From assembly GCA_003165615.1 (NCBI GenBank), contig PLWR01000519.1, positions 1 to 7,842 on the forward strand: 7,842 nt of DNA, given 5' to 3'. Positions 3,899 to 7,842 of this stretch are shown in pieces; the first letter of the stretch is position 1; the number at the start of each line of letters is the position of its first letter. The notes beneath the pieces were generated by a model. The model had not been told where the DNA came from and did not search any database. It saw nothing but the letters and a program-made list of their open reading frames with translations. Source of the stretch: Acidobacteriota bacterium (lineage in GTDB: Bacteria > Acidobacteriota > Terriglobia > UBA7540). The position numbers and the translations under genes are program-made.

Positions 3899-6442
3899 TC
3901 TAACCGTCGCAAATTCCTCACCAATGTGGGATTAGGACTCGGAGCAACAAAACTGCTTGTGGGATCGGACGCTTTCAAGGGGAGCGCTATGGAAGGTGCT
4001 GGGCGAGGGCCGGCTATCCTGAGGTTGCCTGGGAACACCCTGGAGCCACATTTGGACGCGAACCAGTTCCCCTGGTCCATTCCTAGCTGCGCGTGGAGGC
4101 ATTCGTTCGGAGACACTCCACTGACCGATTTGGGGCAGGACCCACTGACCGATTGGGGGCAGGAGAACCCAAGCATACTCAATACCAAAACACGAACCAA
4201 GAAGGGCATGCCGCTGGGGGGGATCGGCGCGGGTAATTTCATGTATAACGTCTCGGGCTCTTTCGGCCCTTGGAATATGAAACCCGGCCGTTACGAAGAG
4301 CGCTTCCTTTCCCAGGCGGCCTTTCACATCAGGGAAGAAGTGCGGGGCAAAGAAGTGAAAGTTCGCACGCTCGCCACTGCCGATGTGATGCCCGCCTGGA
4401 AGGGGCTGAACGAGGGAGACGGGGATTACTACGCGTTGTTTCCCAGAGGATGGGTTACTTACAAGGTGTTTGACACCGAAGTCGCTCTGCAATTCTACAG
4501 TCCCATCATCAAAGACAATTATCGGGAAACGTCCCTGCCCGTGGCCTTATTCATGATAAAGGTTAATAACCCGTTGCAGGTCCCAGCCAAGGTCTCGGTG
4601 ATGTTCACATTTCCCAACGCTCCCTATACTGGACCGCAAGGGATGCGCGAGGGGGGGGAGGATACCCTCGGCGGATCCCATCCCCCCAGCCTTGAGGAGA
4701 GCCGGAGCGGGTTGATAAACGAAGTGGCTCGGGACGCGGGGGGGGAGGTTACGGCCATCGTGATGAAAGCCGACCATCCCTCCAATCCCCCGGGGACTCA
4801 GGACTCCGCGTGGTGCATTGCCACTCAGGGCAAGGCCACTTACGTGACCGCCTGGGACGGAGCGGGTGATGGCTCTGATATCTGGAGCGCATTCGCGGCG
4901 CAAGGAACACTGAGCGACTCTGCCCTGAGCGCAAACACCCAACTTCCCTCGGGGGCGCTCGCGGTGGAGGTGGAAATTGCTCCCCACGGGGAAGTTTCCA
5001 TACCCTTTGTCCTTTCCTGGTTTTTCCCCCAGGTCCAGTTCGGAGATAAGACACGCTGGTGGCGGCGGTATACGGAGTATTTCCCACCCAAACAGGGTCA
5101 AGCGTTTGAGATTGCGAAGGAAGCCCTGCTCCAGTACGAGAACTGGCTAAAAGCGATTGAATCATGGACCGGGCCTATCATTAACAATCCTGTCTATCCT
5201 GAATGGCTGAAACAAGCTGGGCTGAATGAGCTCTACTACAGCACGTTCGGCTCCTTCTGGGAAAATGGATGTATCAGCAAGCCCAAGAAATTCGGCAACC
5301 GGCCCGGACAACACCTAGAATTTGTCGTAGAGTGCGCGGAGTATCGTGATGCCGAATGCCTGGACGTCCGCCATCATTATTGCCGCACGAACCGTGACCT
5401 CTGGCCAGAGATCGAGCGTGCCATTCTTCTGGTATTTGCGGATTGCATCATGGACACACCGGACGGCAGCGCGCCCTGTGACTTGGGATCGCCGGACGAG
5501 GATCCGTTCTTCAAGTACGACTATTATGCTCAGTTTTACAATCCTCCCCTCGGCATCGTGGGCCGAACCACGGTTCCCTGGGGAGAATTCTCACCCAAGT
5601 TCATGCAGCAAACTTATGCCTACTGGCACAAAACCAGGGATCGCAAATTCCTGGATGAGGTTTGGCCGTCCCTTGTTCGGAGTTTCCGCTACCAGAAGAC
5701 CACCGATACGGATGACGACGGTATCACCGAAATGCAGAGTGATGAGTATAAGAATAACAAACTTTTCAATGCCACGTTATGGATTGGAGCACTCGAAGGG
5801 CTGAAGGTCATGGCCGAGTTCCGGCGCGACGAGTCCTTTCTGAGTGAAGTGACGGCGGAACTGCATAAAGCCCGAGCCAGCAGCGAAAGGGAGTTCTGGA
5901 ACCCCGGCCTCGGCTACTACCAGTACAACGAGCGGAACACGGATATCGAGGCCGATGCGATGCTGGGCGAGCGCTATGTCGACGTGACGGGCCTCCCCCC
6001 AGTGCTCTCTCCTGACCGCATGACCTCTCACTACCGCCAACTCTTTCGAAGATCCGTCAAACCCCTTATGGATTTGGACGGAGATGGGATCGGCGACCTT
6101 GGAGTGGCGAACGTCCTCCACTCCGATTCAACCCCCGGCGTTGGGGATAACGGTTTAGGGTTTGCGCATGAATTCGAGGTATGGACGGGAGTAAGTTATG
6201 CCGCCGCCGCAAATCTGTACCATTGGGGAAAGGATACTCACGACGGCGCCATGCAGGCCGACGCGCTGCTGATCGGTTGGGGTGTGTACCACCAGTCATG
6301 GATCAACGAGAAAACGGCATACTGGTTCTGCACGCCCGAAGCCTGGCGCCTCGAGGGTCCCGAGAGGTGGCGGGCCTTGATGTATTCGCGCCCGCGGGCG
6401 ATATGGGAACTGCTAATGGAGGTGCACGATCCGTACAAGTAA
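3887..6442 (+). CDS. Tat-exported GH116 (GBA2-like) beta-glycosidase, divergent active site
   Basis: 851-residue retaining glycosidase of family GH116, whose members cleave beta-glucosides, including glucosylceramide, beta-xylosides or N-acetylglucosaminides. Residues 5-12 (SNRRKFLT) with a following Gly/Leu-rich stretch to about 26 form a Tat signal. The N-terminal beta domain begins at GMPLGGIGAGNF (107-118) and runs to about 420 (LSWFFPQVQFGD, 376-387). The catalytic alpha/alpha barrel spans about 435-845. E482 in VECAEY aligns with the family nucleophile (LEGQEY) and D493, eleven residues on, with the sugar-binding Asp. D619 in SDEY is the likely acid/base. TPEAW (816-820) and YSRPRAIW (833-840) match the C-terminal signature. 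Oddities: the PHDIG-type motif reads PCDLG with C531 in place of His, the acid/base loop is about six residues shorter than in GBA2, an 8-residue repeat occurs at 78-93, and there are two DxDxDG loops (607-612, 729-734). Start set by GGAGG at 3878-3882. Family call strong; substrate unknown. Confidence 0.93.
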   Translation: MTKKSNRRKFLTNVGLGLGATKLLVGSDAFKGSAMEGAGRGPAILRLPGNTLEPHLDANQFPWSIPSCAWRHSFGDTPLTDLGQDPLTDWGQENPSILNTKTRTKKGMPLGGIGAGNFMYNVSGSFGPWNMKPGRYEERFLSQAAFHIREEVRGKEVKVRTLATADVMPAWKGLNEGDGDYYALFPRGWVTYKVFDTEVALQFYSPIIKDNYRETSLPVALFMIKVNNPLQVPAKVSVMFTFPNAPYTGPQGMREGGEDTLGGSHPPSLEESRSGLINEVARDAGGEVTAIVMKADHPSNPPGTQDSAWCIATQGKATYVTAWDGAGDGSDIWSAFAAQGTLSDSALSANTQLPSGALAVEVEIAPHGEVSIPFVLSWFFPQVQFGDKTRWWRRYTEYFPPKQGQAFEIAKEALLQYENWLKAIESWTGPIINNPVYPEWLKQAGLNELYYSTFGSFWENGCISKPKKFGNRPGQHLEFVVECAEYRDAECLDVRHHYCRTNRDLWPEIERAILLVFADCIMDTPDGSAPCDLGSPDEDPFFKYDYYAQFYNPPLGIVGRTTVPWGEFSPKFMQQTYAYWHKTRDRKFLDEVWPSLVRSFRYQKTTDTDDDGITEMQSDEYKNNKLFNATLWIGALEGLKVMAEFRRDESFLSEVTAELHKARASSEREFWNPGLGYYQYNERNTDIEADAMLGERYVDVTGLPPVLSPDRMTSHYRQLFRRSVKPLMDLDGDGIGDLGVANVLHSDSTPGVGDNGLGFAHEFEVWTGVSYAAAANLYHWGKDTHDGAMQADALLIGWGVYHQSWINEKTAYWFCTPEAWRLEGPERWRALMYSRPRAIWELLMEVHDPYK
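4118..4165 (+). repeat. In-frame 24-bp tandem repeat inside the GH116 gene
   Basis: Two 24-base copies (4118-4141 and 4142-4165) differ at two positions and encode PLTDLGQD and PLTDWGQE (residues 78-93). They sit between the Tat signal and the first conserved GH116 block, in a linker that is poorly conserved in the family. High nucleotide identity points to a recent duplication. Confidence 0.9.
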
Positions 6443-6451
6443 TGCATTTCT

Positions 6452-6519
6452 GCATCGAGGGGGAAGGGAGCGCAAGGTATGTGCCCCCCCAAGCGCGGCC
6501 TCACTCTGCCCCTCGATGC
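6452..6519. repeat. 11-bp perfect inverted repeat after the GH116 gene
   Basis: GCATCGAGGGG (6452-6462) is the exact reverse complement of CCCCTCGATGC (6509-6519), separated by 46 bases that include a C7 run (6484-6490). It begins nine bases after the GH116 stop. A long RNA stem with a large loop is possible, but there is no T tract, so a simple intrinsic terminator is not supported. It could also be the ends of a small lost insertion. Confidence 0.7.
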
Positions 6520-6570
6520 CGCAGCCCAAACGTCGTGAAGGATGGTTTTCGGGGACGCTCCCTGTACCTG

Positions 6571-6745
6571 GTTGCAGGGTAAGTTCGGCGAGGGATTGGA
6601 TGGAACGGTTGGCCAGACCGGGGAGGGTGTCAGCCAGGTAGCGGCGGATGGGGATATTGAATCGGCGGCAGCTTTCGACCACCGAGAAGATGGCCGCTAT
6701 CTTCGGCCCAGTCTTCTTGCTGCCTAGGTGCAGCCAGTTCTTTCT
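6571..6745 (-). pseudogene. IS66-family transposase, C-terminal fragment
   Basis: On the minus strand, 6745 down to about 6571 reads RKNWLHLGSKKTGPKIAAIF, then SVVESCRRFNIPIRRYLADT and LPGLANRSIQSLAELT. The pattern RKNWL..GS...G...AAI.S..ESC....I....YL...L matches the C-terminal end of IS66 transposases (TnpC). Full-length proteins have about 450-550 residues; about 58 remain, preceded by an in-frame stop (TGA on the minus strand, 6748-6746). After ELT the frame stays open but the usual Pro/Trp-rich tail is not seen. No accessory tnpA/tnpB or clear terminal inverted repeats were found. The sequence upstream (6746 onward) is unrelated receptor sequence, so the breakpoint is sharp. Clearly a non-functional relic. 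Confidence 0.75.
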
Positions 6746-7402
6746 TCATACGCAACAATTACATTGATGCCACAAATTTCTTTTCCACTACGAAGGATAC
6801 CCTTCACCAGGATCAGTTTGGCGGAACCCTGGGCGGAAAGATTCCCAGAGATAAGCTCTTCTTCGGCGGCTATCAATATCTGCTGTCCCACCAAAGCCAG
6901 TCAGATGACACAGCAATTGTTCCCACTCAGGCGAACCTGAATGGCGACTTTTCCGTCACCGACGGACCCAGTTGCGGCAATAACGTCCAGCTCTTGAACC
7001 CGCTCACTGGGGCTGTACTGTCTGACAATCAGATAAGCACATCCTACTTTGATCAAGGCGCTCTGGCTTTGGCAAAATACATTCCTACGATCACGAATCC
7101 TTGCGGTATCGTGTCTTATGCGATTCCGAACGTAGTGGGTGAGAATCAAATTATCACCCGCGTAGACGGAACGTTAAATCAGAAGAATAGTTTTTGCGGA
7201 AGGTATTTTCTGGACGGGTATACTGATCCCGCGTACTACTCTCCAACAAACATTCTAGTCGGCAACAGCACCGGAAGCTATAAGCGTGTACAAAGTTTGA
7301 CCCTTGCCGACACATGTGTGTTCAATTCAAAGACGGTGAACACGTTTCACGCTACGGGGACAAGACGGCGCATCAACCGCGGGACAGCATCTGATGGAAT
7401 CA
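6742..7402 (+). pseudogene. Oar-type TonB-dependent receptor, internal fragment
   Basis: An uninterrupted frame encodes FFIRNNYIDATNFFSTTKDT, then DQFGGTLGGKIPRDKLFFGG and VPTQANLNGDFS. This is the plug-to-barrel passage typical of large Oar-like outer-membrane receptors, with RNN..DA.NFF, QFGGTLGG.I..DKLFFF and VPT....GDFS in order. It continues through VDGTLNQKNSFCGRYFLDGY and FNSKTVNTFHATGTRRR to about 7402. About 220 residues of an expected 1000 or more remain. The N-terminal signal, carboxypeptidase-like domain and plug are missing, as is the rest of the barrel. There is no credible start codon; the TTG at 6994 lies in the middle of conserved sequence. The left end joins the IS66 relic at about 6745 and the right end runs into the antisense tail of the GH13 gene, where the frame reads on to TGA 7441-7443 without resemblance. 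The absence of stops suggests a fairly recent rearrangement. Confidence 0.75.
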
Positions 7403-7842
7403 ATGCACTTCTCCGATATATACGCCGAACGGCCGCAGCGTGATGTGGTCGAGCGCCTTCGGGTCTGGTCCGCCTGGTGTCTTCAGCATCGTCTTCATCG
7501 GCTCCGCCCGCAATCCGGCGCCGGCGCTTTCCAGATTCACTGTCTGGGGCTCAGCTGTAAAGTTCACGCTAACCACCACCTGCGGCTCGCCTGGCGCCTG
7601 CCGCAACCAGCTCAAAACCTTGGTGTTCTCCGTGTCGAGCATGATGTTGGCGCCGCTCGCGAAGGCGGGGACGGTCTTTTTCAGCCGGATCAACGCCTTG
7701 TACCAGGCCAGCAGAGAGTCTGGATCGTGTTCCTCCGCCCGAACGGTCACTGTCGCCGCGCTCGGCGGCACCGGGAGCCATGGCGTGCCGGCGGTAAAGC
7801 CGGCGTTGGTACTCCCGTTCCACTGCATCGGCGTGCGCTCGC
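7400..7842 (-). CDS. GH13 alpha-glucosidase/alpha-amylase, C-terminal part (runs off window)
   Basis: The minus strand from the right edge reads ERTPMQWNGSTNAGFTAGTP and continues to TGA 7402-7400. R-x-PMQW-x-x-S-x-NAGF is a hallmark of GH13 oligo-1,6-glucosidase, alpha-glucosidase and trehalose-synthase type enzymes, located after the catalytic barrel. DPDSLLAWYKALIRLKKTVP and the following beta-rich tail (VLSWLR, VVSVNF, LRPFGVYIGEVH) form the usual C-terminal beta-sandwich domain. About 147 residues are present; full proteins have 500-560, so the active-site residues lie outside the window. The role is hydrolysis of alpha-glucosidic links of malto- or isomalto-oligosaccharides. It is transcribed towards the + strand genes. 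The stop codon coincides with the breakpoint of the receptor fragment, so the last residues could have been altered. Subfamily cannot be fixed from this part. Confidence 0.88.
   Translation of the reverse strand, partial: ERTPMQWNGSTNAGFTAGTPWLPVPPSAATVTVRAEEHDPDSLLAWYKALIRLKKTVPAFASGANIMLDTENTKVLSWLRQAPGEPQVVVSVNFTAEPQTVNLESAGAGLRAEPMKTMLKTPGGPDPKALDHITLRPFGVYIGEVH

Noticed and set aside
3862..4242. 126-residue minus-strand frame with a hydrophobic start
   Set aside because: Antisense to the Tat signal and first conserved block of the GH116 gene; no ribosome site and the apparent signal-like start is a by-product.
6413..6682. 89-residue minus-strand protein
   Set aside because: Only its first part is IS66-like; the conserved sequence extends further back to 6745, and the rest is antisense read-through into GH116.
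6994..7443. 149-residue protein starting at TTG 6994
   Set aside because: The start lies inside continuous conserved receptor sequence that extends back to about 6742; it is part of a truncated receptor, not a gene of its own.
1..7842. CRISPR array, tRNA, rRNA or a toxin-antitoxin/defence system
   Set aside because: No regularly spaced repeats, no tRNA-like cloverleaf or rRNA motifs were noticed by eye, and no gene resembles a known defence family.

Overview
The window reads as bacterial chromosomal DNA, most likely Acidobacteriota. The main pointers are a fragment of an Oar-type TonB-dependent receptor of the kind expanded in that phylum, a Tat-exported GH116 glycosidase, and uroporphyrinogen decarboxylase (URO-D) superfamily proteins placed beside carbohydrate genes. 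This assignment is inference from protein resemblance; no rRNA, tRNA or marker gene is present.

Layout: (1) 1-463 holds the decayed C-terminal half of an EamA/DMT-type membrane transporter, with a frameshift near 250 and a stop near 90. It abuts, with zero spacing, (2) a 404-residue URO-D superfamily protein at 464-1678. (3) 1679-2064 is a spacer with one promoter-like pair and a doubtful 29-codon ORF. (4) 2065-3237 encodes a second, very different URO-D superfamily protein. (5) 3238-3886 is a gene-poor spacer containing what looks like the 3' end (domains V and VI) of a group II intron, a remnant reading frame, and a 23-bp tandem duplication that duplicates a ribosome binding site and start codon just ahead of the next gene. 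(6) 3887-6442 encodes a Tat-exported GH116 (GBA2-like) glycosidase of 851 residues with a changed active site. (7) 6443-7402 is a patchwork of gene debris: an inverted repeat, an antisense IS66 transposase C-terminus, and an internal piece of a TonB-dependent receptor. (8) 7400-7842, minus strand, is the C-terminus of a GH13 alpha-glucosidase/amylase that runs off the right edge.

The three intact + strand genes may form a small catabolic set: GH116 would release a beta-linked sugar outside the cytoplasm, and the two cytoplasmic URO-D proteins could act on a group of the liberated molecule, for example methyl transfer, as in the MtaA/CmuA branch of that superfamily. No corrinoid protein or methyl acceptor enzyme is visible here, so this link is a hypothesis. 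I did not find a clearly new defence, RNA or mobile system. The most unusual items are the altered GH116 catalytic site, the nested start/stop leader in front of it, the contrast in metal ligands between the two URO-D proteins, and the group II intron tail.
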